DNA of 64,000 nucleotides. It comes from an uncultured Flavobacteriaceae bacterium. GTDB taxonomy: Bacteria; Bacteroidota; Bacteroidia; Flavobacteriales; Flavobacteriaceae. Each line of letters opens with the position of its first letter. Position 1 is the first letter of the stretch. Below, one piece after another: positions 34,530 to 43,294 of this stretch. The stretch spans positions 662,336 to 726,335 of the forward strand of contig CANLWN010000003.1 in NCBI GenBank assembly GCA_947494825.1. Direction: 5' to 3'. The notes under the pieces were generated by a model, which saw only the letters and a list, made by a program, of their open reading frames with translations, did no database searches and was not told the origin of the DNA. A program made the translations under genes and the position numbers.

Positions 34530-35006
34530 ATGAACCCTAACCAACCCAATTCAGAATTAAAAACCGAACCCCATCTTGGGAATCGAATTTTGGCCGGACT
34601 GATAGACTACATCATCATTTAAGGTTTCTTTTTTATCTACGGTTATATGTTTGGCGAACCCGACGGGGAAGGTGGATTTACGTTAAACGGACTCCCAGCA
34701 GTTGTTCCAGTGCTATTTTGGGCGCTTATGACCGTTGGACTTGAGCAATTTTTAGGAGCAACACTAGGAAATTCGCTGGTTGGGCTCAAACCCATTTCGA
34801 TTAAAAAAGAAGTGGATACCCCAACTTGGGGAAATCATACGGACAAGCCAAGCTTTGGTCAATCCTTGAAAAGACATCTTATGGATCCCATAGATATGTT
34901 CTTTTTTGGACTTGTCGGCATTGTCACCATAAAAAATACACCCCTAAACCAAAGAGTAGGCGACTTATGGGCGAAGACGGTTGTGATTAGAGCAGTGGAA
35001 AAATAA
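34530..35006 (+). pseudogene. RDD-family membrane protein interrupted by a stop codon
   Basis: From ATG 34530 the frame reads 30 residues into the first helix (GNRILAGLIDYIII, holding the signature Arg and Asp), meets TAA at 34620-34622, then continues in the same frame to 35006. The continuation includes a second helix, LGNSLVGLKPI, and a final INTPLNQRVGD-type segment (KNTPLNQRVGDLWAKTVVIR). A single-base change would restore a complete 158-codon RDD gene. Translation from ATG 34647 would give only the C-terminal part. Confidence 0.75.
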
Positions 35007-35162
35007 AACGTATAGCTGTAAAAGCTATAACCTGTCTGCCCTACCACTTGACCTAAAAATCTCTACGTTTAACCGACCTCATTTCCCAACCTTAAATTAC
35101 TGTGCTAACTTCGTTGAAGTTTTTGTGGGTAAATACGTAATTTACAAGTCGAAAAAGTAAGA

Positions 35163-36320
35163 ATGAAGAAAACTGTATTTCTGACCCTCCTAATCTTAAA
35201 TTCATTTATTGGTTTTGCCCAAAACCAGGGTAAAAACGTACTCTACGTTGTAGATTCCATTCCCATTATCGAAGAACCCAAAGAAGGATTTGGGATGTTG
35301 ACCGATAAGGAAATTGACCGGGTCGAAGTCCTTAAAAACAAACAGGACATTGTAACGACAGGATATAAGGATGTCGACGAAATTATATACGTCTTCACCA
35401 AGGCATATGCCAAAAGACCCGATAGTATCCGGGCCATTCCCACGACAAATCTCATGGTCAGGAAAATGGGAACATGGTATCCGAAAAACGAGTCTACAGC
35501 CTATTCGGGGCCTTTCATAGATTATTATCTAAACGGAAAAAAGCAGGGTGAAGGAACACTTGTCAATGGGAAATTAAAAGGCAAACGATTCATCTATCAC
35601 TTAAATGGAAAAGTGTCCGATGAAATCACCTACGAGAACGGAATCGCGAACGGGCCCCATAAGCGTTTTTATGAGGATGGGACACTGATGCAAAAAGGGC
35701 TGTTCAAAGATGGAAAAGAAAAAGGCGTCTGGGAAATGTACCACCCCAACGGACAATTAAAGCAACGTTCTACCTTTAATGAAAATGGAAAAATGGATGG
35801 GGAATCCCTTTCCTATTATTCAACCGGGGAATCAAAAGGTAAGAACGTTTATCAAAACGGCATTTATCAAAAAAATAAGGATACGGACAAAGTTTTTGAA
35901 CTGTATCAACAAGGGCAAGATTTATTCAAACAGGGCAATTTTAAATCGGCCATAAAAAAATACACCAAATGTCTTGAAATAAAGCCCAATTGGGCCGATG
36001 GCTATTTTGCCCGGGGTACGGCACATTTGAACAATTTCGATTTCGATACCGCCCTGGCCGATTTTGATAAAACTTTGGAGATCGAGCCATTCTTCACCAA
36101 TGCCTATGCGAATCGGGCGTTTGTCATCATCAGAAAGAACGAATTCGGAAATAGTCGGACACTTTCAAAATCCAAGGATGTCCAAATCTTTGCCATGAAA
36201 GAAACCGAAATGTCGGAACCCGATTTGGCCAAAATCTGTGAGGATTTGGAAAGAGCTGTATCCTTGGGCGACAAGAACTGGATGGTGTTGGATGCGGCAA
36301 AAAAGTATTGTGAAAAATAA
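35163..36320 (+). CDS. Exported protein with MORN/YwqK-like and TPR repeats
   Basis: The 385-residue product has a signal peptide (MKKTVFLTLLILNSFIGFAQ). A DUF-like N-terminal region is followed by about six YwqK/MORN-type hairpins (residues 120-235, such as YLNGKKQGEGTLVNGKLKGK and MYHPNGQLKQRSTFNENGK). Two or three TPRs follow (residues 240-345, such as GNFKSAIKKYTKCLEIKPNW). It is likely a periplasmic binding scaffold. MORN/YwqK proteins are sometimes annotated as antitoxins, but I see no toxin. Confidence 0.8.
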   Translation: MKKTVFLTLLILNSFIGFAQNQGKNVLYVVDSIPIIEEPKEGFGMLTDKEIDRVEVLKNKQDIVTTGYKDVDEIIYVFTKAYAKRPDSIRAIPTTNLMVRKMGTWYPKNESTAYSGPFIDYYLNGKKQGEGTLVNGKLKGKRFIYHLNGKVSDEITYENGIANGPHKRFYEDGTLMQKGLFKDGKEKGVWEMYHPNGQLKQRSTFNENGKMDGESLSYYSTGESKGKNVYQNGIYQKNKDTDKVFELYQQGQDLFKQGNFKSAIKKYTKCLEIKPNWADGYFARGTAHLNNFDFDTALADFDKTLEIEPFFTNAYANRAFVIIRKNEFGNSRTLSKSKDVQIFAMKETEMSEPDLAKICEDLERAVSLGDKNWMVLDAAKKYCEK

Positions 36321-36369
36321 AAACCTGTTTCTAACACCGAATACAAACCACAACTAACAAAACATAAAC

Positions 36370-37389
36370 ATGGGAGCTAAACAAATCGGAACTGCGTTGA
36401 CGACGCTTTTTATCTTGGCCCAAGGGGTCGCACAAGCAACTGTTGAGGATTTTGTCAAAGAAGGAGTGCAACACCACGACAACGGAGATTATGACAAGGC
36501 GATCGAAACCTATAAAAAGGCACTGAAAACACATCCAAAATCGGCCCTTGTGCATTATGAACTTTCCTTGAGCTATTTCACCAAGGGCGATTATGAACAG
36601 GCTATCCAACATTCCGATGTTGTGCTGAAACAAAACGGGGATTACATGCTTCCTGCATACCTAACGAAAGGGTCGGCCCTGGATGTATTGGGCAAAACAA
36701 AAGAGTCTATTAAACTTTTGGAGAAAGCAATTAAAAAAACGGAAGGACATCATTTGCTTTTTTACAATTTGGCATTGAATTATTATAAATTAAACGATTT
36801 GGGAAAGGCCGAAGAGCATGTAATCAATGCCATTGAAAAAAATGCAAATCACACCAGTAGCCATTTCATGTTGGCCCATATCCACAATCAAAAAGGGAAC
36901 GTAGTTCAGACGCTCTTAGCATCCCATTATTTTCTTTTTTTAGAACCTAACACAAAAAGGTCGCGGGAGGCGTATCAATTACTTCAAAATAACTTTGGTG
37001 CAAATGTATCCAAAGATGCAAACAAGCCAAATACCATAAATATCTTGCTTTCCGCGAACAATGACAGCCAATTTGGGGCAGCGGAATTAATGGTTTCCAT
37101 GCTTGAAGCTTCAAAGTCATTGGAAGAAAATGAAGGAAAGACCGAAGATGAAATGTTTGTTGAAAACACCGATTCGTTTTTCACTATTCTTGGGGAATTG
37201 AAAGAGGAGAAGAACAGGGATATTTGGTGGACTTTCTACACAAGTTTTTTTTATGAATTAGCCCAAAGCGAGCATATGGAAACGTACTGCAAGTATATCA
37301 CGCAAAGTGCAAACGAACAATCTAAAAAATGGTTGGTTGAAAACGAAGGGAAACTGACCGATTTTAATAATTGGCTGAAACGTAATTAA
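36370..37389 (+). CDS. Exported TPR protein
   Basis: The 339-residue product has a signal peptide ending VAQA (residues 1-22), then four TPR motifs between residues 24 and 190 (HHDNGDYDKAIETYKKALKT and similar). The C-terminal domain of about 130 residues is helical (ENTDSFFTILGELKEEKNRD..). This is a Bacteroidetes type of unknown function, and the C-terminal half may define its partner. Confidence 0.8.
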   Translation: MGAKQIGTALTTLFILAQGVAQATVEDFVKEGVQHHDNGDYDKAIETYKKALKTHPKSALVHYELSLSYFTKGDYEQAIQHSDVVLKQNGDYMLPAYLTKGSALDVLGKTKESIKLLEKAIKKTEGHHLLFYNLALNYYKLNDLGKAEEHVINAIEKNANHTSSHFMLAHIHNQKGNVVQTLLASHYFLFLEPNTKRSREAYQLLQNNFGANVSKDANKPNTINILLSANNDSQFGAAELMVSMLEASKSLEENEGKTEDEMFVENTDSFFTILGELKEEKNRDIWWTFYTSFFYELAQSEHMETYCKYITQSANEQSKKWLVENEGKLTDFNNWLKRN

Positions 37390-37470
37390 CACGCCAAGCT
37401 ATACTGCCTGTGAAATTAGTGCAGGTACAAGATACCTGGCCCACATACTAAACTTAAGGTAATATTTGAA

Positions 37471-37977
37471 ATGAAGAGAAAACTATGTATGCTTATCGTC
37501 CTTCTAACGATAGCTGGATGCAAGAATTCCGACAAAGGATTTCAAAAAATCATAACAACCGAAGATGGACGGGAAACTACCCAAGCGATATCGGATAATG
37601 AGCGATTTGTCAATAGTGGAGTGTTTGCCTATAACGTCCAATATGCCCATTTTTCCACAAATCAAATTGAAAGTAAAGGTGTATGCGATTTGGAAAAATT
37701 CCAGGCCGAGTTCAATAATTTTAAGTGGAAGGAACAATTGACCGAGGCAAATATTCGTGGAACGGTATCCCCCACTATTTCCGTCCGACATAATCCATCA
37801 AAATACGAAATGGGAATTTCTGTCGTCGGTAATGATTCGACCGATTATGGTTTTTGGATCTTTTTTGGCAAATCTGGTAAAATGGGATTGGTTGAAGTGC
37901 TGGATGAAGCAAGTGTACGTCCGTACATTGCCAAGTTTTTTGATAAAGAGTTCGAAAACCTACAGGCTGAGTTTTAA
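37471..37977 (+). CDS. Lipoprotein of unknown function
   Basis: The 168-residue product has lipobox TIAGC ([17 protein letters not shown]). The mature part looks like an alpha/beta fold with a [17 protein letters not shown] segment and an [19 protein letters not shown] strand pair. Its spacer ends in CACGCCAAGCTATACTGCC (from 37390), a faint echo of the cassette arms. Confidence 0.75.
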   Translation: MKRKLCMLIVLLTIAGCKNSDKGFQKIITTEDGRETTQAISDNERFVNSGVFAYNVQYAHFSTNQIESKGVCDLEKFQAEFNNFKWKEQLTEANIRGTVSPTISVRHNPSKYEMGISVVGNDSTDYGFWIFFGKSGKMGLVEVLDEASVRPYIAKFFDKEFENLQAEF

Positions 37978-38082
37978 GCAACATCGTACAGCAATGGAAC
38001 CCTACCAGAAATTCTTATTTGCTTCCCTCAAGTTTCCCTTTCTGTTCGGCCATTTGGGATGGTGTCACCAAGCACTACGTAC

Positions 38083-38152
38083 TACCAACTGCCAACTGCC
38101 AACTGCCAACTGCCAACTGCTTACTACCTACTGCCAACTGCTTACTGCCCAC
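38083..38152. repeat. Tandem heptamer tract
   Basis: Four exact CCAACTG-type units, then CTTACTA CCTACTG CCAACTG CTTACTG CCCACTT in register. It ends within a few bases of the sigma factor stop codon. Confidence 0.8.
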
Positions 38153-38692
38153 TTATCCCTTAGACTTTTCATCAAACGCCTCCCTGATCTTCCTATAGGC
38201 GGCGCCCATATGATATTCCACGGTTTTTATGGAAATGCCCAGGCGTTCCGCGATTTCCCGATAGCCTACCCCTTCCAGTTTGTTTAAACGTACCACCTCC
38301 CTGCACTTTGGGGGCAGGGCGTCCAACAGGGCACGTAATTTGGCCATGCGCTTTTCATGGGATTCCTTATCCTCTGTTATCCGATCTCTCAAGGTCCGTT
38401 CCCAGAGTTCCTCCAAGAGCCTGTCCTTGCGCTTTCTATTTTTTACGCTATCCACATAGCCGTTATAGGCAATGGCGTACAAATAATTTTTGGGCGATCG
38501 GTCCACATACAGCCTACTTCTATTTTCCCAAAGGTCCACATAGGCTTGCTGCACGATATCCTCGGACCGTGCCAGATTGTGGGTATAACTCATGATATAG
38601 GCCACCAGACGCTGGTAGTAGCGATCGAACAACCATTTGAACACGGTCTTGTCATCCCGTTTTAGGGCCTTTGCCACCTCAATATCATCCAT
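38153..38692 (-). CDS. ECF RNA polymerase sigma factor, FecI type
   Basis: The 179-residue protein has sigma region 2 ([20 protein letters not shown].., [18 protein letters not shown], residues about 15-80) and region 4 ([40 protein letters not shown], residues about 125-170). It is typical of Bacteroidetes FecI-like factors. These usually sit beside a FecR anti-sigma and SusC/SusD genes; none is present here. No gene follows on the same strand within 100 bases upstream, so it is a stand-alone regulator in this window. Confidence 0.9.
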   Translation of the reverse strand: MDDIEVAKALKRDDKTVFKWLFDRYYQRLVAYIMSYTHNLARSEDIVQQAYVDLWENRSRLYVDRSPKNYLYAIAYNGYVDSVKNRKRKDRLLEELWERTLRDRITEDKESHEKRMAKLRALLDALPPKCREVVRLNKLEGVGYREIAERLGISIKTVEYHMGAAYRKIREAFDEKSKG

Positions 38693-39275
38693 TTCCTCTC
38701 TTTTTTATAGCAGGGAGCTGTGTTTGTTCCTAAGCCAAGGGTTTGGGAGGTGGGAGTGGTTTTAGCGGATTGTTTTTACTTCATGCTGTCTTTTTTCTTT
38801 TTGTCATTCAGAGTACTGTGCCCGAGGCAGGCGGGCGGGAATGACAATGCGTATGGCATAGGGTACGAGATCCCCTTATTCTTCATTGCGTCTTTCGTCC
38901 TTTCTCTTTCCATCATCGTTCTTTCCTCTTCCCTAATCGCTCTTCCCCCTTCCCTTCTTTTTCTCCTTTGTCATTCAGAGCAAGGCGAAGCTTTGCGAAG
39001 CATCTCAGCGTTCGTGGATTCCCGCCTTCGGCGGGCAGGCCCGCCATCCAGTTTACCTGCCGATAGGCAGGCGGGAATGACAGTACGTTTGGTGTTTTGC
39101 ATTGTGTTCCTCTTTCTTCCTTCCGTCTTTCGTCTTTCGTCTTTTCTCTTCCCCTTCCCTTCTTTTTCTCCTTTGTCATTCAGAGCAAGGCGAAGCTTTG
39201 CGAAGAATCTCGGTATTGTGCCCTTCTTTTTTCCTTCCACCTTTCGTCTTTTTTCTTTTTGTCTTTCCCCTTCCC
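38693..39275. other. Gene-free spacer built of pyrimidine-rich heptamers and REP-like repeats
   Basis: It contains two copies of TTGTCATTCAGAGCAAGGCG.. (38968-39006 and 39173-39211) and palindromic GCCTGCC/GGCAGGC elements near 39025-39075. Long CTTTCGT/CTTTTCT tracts keep a seven-base period. Open frames here are low-complexity artefacts. Confidence 0.7.
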
Positions 39276-41414
39276 TCATCGCTCTTGCCCATTTTTCCCT
39301 TTTCCCATCATCAGCTTGATCAGCTTCCCCATTTCTCCGGTCGTATTGGCGTCTTTGGTCAGTTCCCAATAGCTGTTTTGATCGGCCACAAGGACCTGGG
39401 TAGCAACGATCCAGCTTTGGATCCAGCCTGTAAGCGTGCACCAAGCGCCCCAACCGTGATCGGCATTGGAGGCCCAATAGTCCCACCGTCCATAATCAAA
39501 GGCCCGGAACCAGGCCCCGTCCAGATCGGGATGTGCTTTGCTGTCTACCTGTATGCGCGTAAGAAAATCGGATAGTTTTTTAAGGGCCCGATGGTATCTG
39601 GGATTTCCGGTGGCATGCGCCGCTTCGTTCAGACCAAAAAAGGCGAAGTTACTGGTGTACAGCATATCGGCCACGGAATCGCCGTTCTCAAAGATCAGGG
39701 GCGCTTCCGTTGTACCGTAGGTCGCATTGGAGGTGGTACGTCCAAAACCGCTATGGCCGGCGCCAAGCTCTTCCCGGATCGCTCCGGAAGGCTGCTGGTT
39801 GTCCAACAGTTTGGCAACCATGCGATCTAACCATTCCCGATGTTCTGCCGTGTCCTCTACGCGGACCAGCCAGGCCAGGGGCAAAAGCATCCGGGCCCGT
39901 TCCTGTTGGATCCCATTGGTCCATTTCCATTGTTCGGGGTAGGCCTCCATGGTTAAGCGTATGGCTGTTTTTGCCTTTTCCAACAAGGGTCGGTAGCCCG
40001 TCTTGTCGTATAACCACAGGTAACAGGCCCACATCCAGGACTCGAAATGGGGGTGCGGGTTTACAAAATCGCGCTTGGCAAAATGTTGCCATCCCTTTTC
40101 GGATATCGCCATATGGTCCAATCGCCCTTCCTGAAACCCCTGGATGCCGCTCAACCTAAAATTGGAAAGGATATTCGCGGCGATCTCTTTGTTCCAGGCC
40201 TCGGTCCCCAGATAGGCGGCAGCCCCGATCACTCCCAAGATGGCTCGGGCATTATCATCCCCATAATGCACGTTTGGATGGGTCAGGGACCAACTGATCA
40301 ATCCAAAAACCGGGCTTTCCGGATCGGTCTTTCCCAGACCGGAGCTGTAGATAAAATCCACCAGCTTTTTGGCCTGGTCCAGGTATTCCGGTTTTCCCAG
40401 AAGGTTTCCGCCAGCAGCCAAAGCATGGGCGGCTTCCCCCTGTACATCGGCCCGTATCCAATACCGGTACTGTTGCGAACCATCCTTGGACACCTTGGAG
40501 GCATGCCCCTCTAAAATCCCCAGGCTGCCGTCGCCGTTCGGCATTTCCCGGGGCATGGGCGGACCAAAAGGGGTAACGCCATCTCCTTGATATTGCGACC
40601 AGCGTTCCCTTCCTTCCGGATGGATAAAAAACCGGCCCTTGTAAAACCAGTCGACACCCTTGGCAACGGATTTTTGCAACGCGTCTTTTGGCATGGGCTG
40701 GTTCCTGGCATACATGGGTGTTACATCGGAGGGCCAGGTCTTGAGCTGAACGGTATCTGCAGATAGCCAGGAAAGGATATATTCCCACACCTTTTTCCAG
40801 GAAGCCTGTGGACCATAGCGCGCCGAGCGAAAATTGGTAAGCTTGGTCATGGCTGCCATCACATGGTCTCGTTGTACCAAAAGTGGATAGGTATGAACGT
40901 CGTCTATACCATATTCGGCCCTATCAAAGCCCGCCACTTTGGCCAGGACCATCAGGGGATTCTCCGCCTTAGCCTCCAAAACGGTACAGGCATGCATCCC
41001 CAACAGTTCCATAGGCTTTAGTGCTTCCCCAAAAACGGTGCTGCTCACCACCCCTCGTTCCAACGTGGCGTGATGACGTTTTCCAGAAATTTCCAAGCCG
41101 GGTACCGATTGGGGATATTCCATATAGAGTCTCACCTTTTTTTGGGCTGCCATTTCATAGACGCTGTGTGGAACCACTGTCCTTTCTTCTGGATACGCAT
41201 CGGCGGCAATGATTACCCCGCTCCCCTTGGGGGCATTCGCAACCGCCGCTTCGGGCGTATCGTAGCGGTGGACATTGAACTTTTCCGCGATCAAAAGTTG
41301 GTAGAGGTCATTTTCGGCACTGCCACAAAAGTGGAGTCGCTTTTTTTGCGCACAGCCGGTGACGATCAGCAGTAGGGTCAAAAGACATAGGGCATATTGA
41401 CGTATTTTTTTCAT
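39276..41414 (-). CDS. Large lipoprotein with predicted (alpha/alpha)6-barrel, carbohydrate-active enzyme-like
   Basis: The 712-residue lipoprotein (lipobox IVTGC) has an N-terminal Rossmann-like domain (residues 30-150). A long helical region then carries Trp/Gly-rich turns such as GRDRW.. YWIRADVQGEAAHALAAGGN, SWLTHPN-like segments and HFESWMWACYLWLYDKTGYR. These are characteristic of (alpha/alpha)6-barrel hydrolases or lyases. It is the third gene of an operon behind an epimerase and a sugar transporter, so it probably acts on a surface or periplasmic glycan that feeds them. The family is not identified. Its last codons run into a dispersed repeat. Confidence 0.75.
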   Translation of the reverse strand: MKKIRQYALCLLTLLLIVTGCAQKKRLHFCGSAENDLYQLLIAEKFNVHRYDTPEAAVANAPKGSGVIIAADAYPEERTVVPHSVYEMAAQKKVRLYMEYPQSVPGLEISGKRHHATLERGVVSSTVFGEALKPMELLGMHACTVLEAKAENPLMVLAKVAGFDRAEYGIDDVHTYPLLVQRDHVMAAMTKLTNFRSARYGPQASWKKVWEYILSWLSADTVQLKTWPSDVTPMYARNQPMPKDALQKSVAKGVDWFYKGRFFIHPEGRERWSQYQGDGVTPFGPPMPREMPNGDGSLGILEGHASKVSKDGSQQYRYWIRADVQGEAAHALAAGGNLLGKPEYLDQAKKLVDFIYSSGLGKTDPESPVFGLISWSLTHPNVHYGDDNARAILGVIGAAAYLGTEAWNKEIAANILSNFRLSGIQGFQEGRLDHMAISEKGWQHFAKRDFVNPHPHFESWMWACYLWLYDKTGYRPLLEKAKTAIRLTMEAYPEQWKWTNGIQQERARMLLPLAWLVRVEDTAEHREWLDRMVAKLLDNQQPSGAIREELGAGHSGFGRTTSNATYGTTEAPLIFENGDSVADMLYTSNFAFFGLNEAAHATGNPRYHRALKKLSDFLTRIQVDSKAHPDLDGAWFRAFDYGRWDYWASNADHGWGAWCTLTGWIQSWIVATQVLVADQNSYWELTKDANTTGEMGKLIKLMMGKGKNGQER

Positions 41415-41415
41415 G

Positions 41416-41491
41416 ATCTATGACGTTTTACGTTATTTATGACGGTTTACGTTATTCATGACGTTTTACGTTATTCATGACGTTCCACGTT
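41416..41491 (-). repeat. Four tandem 19-base repeats next to a start codon
   Basis: Units at 41416, 41435, 41454 and 41473 follow ATtcATGACGTTTTACGTT with few changes. Each unit has the semi-palindromic ACGT..ACGT core. They begin two bases upstream of the start codon of the 712-residue lipoprotein, where they could act as an operator or leader element. Confidence 0.75.
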
Positions 41492-41875
41492 ATGTTTGGT
41501 TTTGGGTCATTTCTGTCTGTTCCTGTCCAATCGCTCATTCCTCTTCGCTCATTGCCTTTTTCTTTCCGTCTTTCCTCTTTTGTCTTTTCTCTTGCCTCAT
41601 CCCTCATCGCTCATCGCTCTTCCCCCTTCCCTTCTTTTCTCTTTTTGTCATTCAGAGCAAGGCGTAGCTTTGCGAAGCATCTCGGTATTGTGCCCTTCTT
41701 TTTTCCTTCCGTCTTTCGTCCTTTTTCTTTTTGTCTTTCCTCTTCCCTCATCGCTCTTGCTTCTTTTCCTCTTTAATTCTTTTCCTCTTCCCTAATCCCT
41801 CTTCGCTCATTGCCTTTTTCTTTTCGTCTTTCCTCTTTTGTCTTTTCTCTTTTGTCTTTTCTCTTCCCTCATCCC
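41492..41875. other. Gene-free spacer of pyrimidine-rich heptamers
   Basis: CCTCATC CCTCATC GCTCATC GCTCTTC and TTGTCTT TTCTCTT TTGTCTT TTCTCTT CCCTCAT keep a seven-base register. The segment 41610-41762 is a near copy of 39140-39294, with the TTGTCATTCAGAGCAAGGCG repeat and following GGTATTGTGCCCTTCTTTTT. Confidence 0.7.
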
Positions 41876-43294
41876 TCATCGCTTTTTACTATCCCAATAC
41901 CGTTCTATTTCCTCCAGGCTTTTGCCCTTGGTTTCCGGCACATATTTGTAAAAGAACAGGACCGCCAGGAGGCAAAAACCCGCAAATACAAAGAAGCCGG
42001 CGTCCATACCGATCTGTGCCACAAACCAGGGAAAAACAAAGGCGGTGGCAAAATTGCTGCCCCAATTGGCAAAGGTGGCCACGGACATGGCCCTTCCCCT
42101 TAAGCGAGTCGGGTAGATTTCGCCCAACAACACCCAGATGACGGCGTTGATGGAAAAGGCCAGACCGGCCATATAGAGGCAGAGTGCCACTACGATCCAG
42201 ATTCCTGGCGGCTGGGCCAGGGAGAACAATAGGCCTATGACGAAGAGGGAAATGCTCACGGAGGCCATGCCCCCGATCAATAGGTTACGCCTCCCCCAAC
42301 TGTCTATTTTCCAAAGCGCCAGGGCGGTAAAGACCAGGTTGATCACACCGATGGCCACTTGGAATTTCAAGGCGCTGTCAAAATTGAAGCCTGCATCGCG
42401 AAGAATGTCCGGCCCGTAATAGACGATAATATTGACCCCGGTAAATTGGCCAAAGACCGACAGTCCAATGCCTACGATCAGGGCAAGCCTTAGGCCCGGT
42501 CGAAGCAGTTCGCCAAAAGTGGCCGGTGTTCGGGCCAAGGAATTGCGGATGGCCTGCAGCTCCTCCATGGCCTTCATGGCCCCGTGGTATTTTAGAAGGA
42601 CATCATAGCCCTTTTGTACCTTGCCTGCCTTGATGGACCATCGCGGACTTTCGGGAACCCCGCGCAACAAAAGAAAGAAGAGGGCTGCGGGAATCATTTC
42701 CGCAGCGAACATGCCCCGCCATACTTCGGAAACCAGTATCTTATGCAACCATGGCACGCTTGTGAGCGAAGTGGTATGCGTAGTGGAAAAATGCAACAGC
42801 GCCCAATTGGAGAAATAGGCCAGTAGTATGCCGAGTACGATAGACAGTTGATAAAAGGCCACCAGGCGTCCCCGGATCCTGGCGGGGGCCAATTCGGAAA
42901 TGTACAAGGGCGCCAGGACCGAGGCGATACCTATGCCCAGGCCGCCTAACAGACGGGCGGGAATCAACAGATCAAAGGAAGGAGGTATCGCCGACCCTAG
43001 GGCCGATATAAAAAACAGCAGCGCCGAGAGGATCAGGACGGGCTTGCGCCCATAGGTATCGCTTATGCTGCCAGCCGCCAAAGATCCGATAATGGCCCCT
43101 ACCAGGGCCGAGCTCCCGAACCAGCCCACCGCTATTTTATCCAGACCAAACTGGGCCTCTACTAGGGCCACCGTACCGGAAATGACCGCAGTGTCAAAAC
43201 CAAAAAGGATGCCCCCCAAGGAAGCTATGGCGCAGGTCAATAGCAAATAGGGGGTCTGGGCAGCCTGGCGATCAATCTTTCCGGGACTATGCAT
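41876..43294 (-). CDS. Sugar-porter family MFS transporter
   Basis: I start at ATG 43294 (MHSPGKIDRQAAQTPYLLLT), which overlaps the epimerase stop by eight bases; the open frame continues far upstream but out of character. The 472-residue protein has 12 transmembrane helices and the sugar-porter signatures: GFDTAVISG in TM1, SDTYGRKP in loop 2-3, PARIRGRLVAFYQL, RGVPESPRWSI before the central loop, and VPETKGKSLEEIERYW at the C-terminus. It would be a proton-linked hexose importer at the inner membrane. The substrate is probably the sugar handled by the neighbouring epimerase. Confidence 0.92.
   Translation of the reverse strand: MHSPGKIDRQAAQTPYLLLTCAIASLGGILFGFDTAVISGTVALVEAQFGLDKIAVGWFGSSALVGAIIGSLAAGSISDTYGRKPVLILSALLFFISALGSAIPPSFDLLIPARLLGGLGIGIASVLAPLYISELAPARIRGRLVAFYQLSIVLGILLAYFSNWALLHFSTTHTTSLTSVPWLHKILVSEVWRGMFAAEMIPAALFFLLLRGVPESPRWSIKAGKVQKGYDVLLKYHGAMKAMEELQAIRNSLARTPATFGELLRPGLRLALIVGIGLSVFGQFTGVNIIVYYGPDILRDAGFNFDSALKFQVAIGVINLVFTALALWKIDSWGRRNLLIGGMASVSISLFVIGLLFSLAQPPGIWIVVALCLYMAGLAFSINAVIWVLLGEIYPTRLRGRAMSVATFANWGSNFATAFVFPWFVAQIGMDAGFFVFAGFCLLAVLFFYKYVPETKGKSLEEIERYWDSKKR

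Noticed and set aside
34647..35006. A separate 119-residue gene
   Set aside because: It is the in-frame continuation of the RDD gene beyond its premature stop and lacks the family's first helix and signature.
38720..39575. Long open frames in both directions in the pyrimidine-rich spacer
   Set aside because: They are low-complexity translations of CTTTCGT-type heptamers and REP-like DNA with no start signal or domain.
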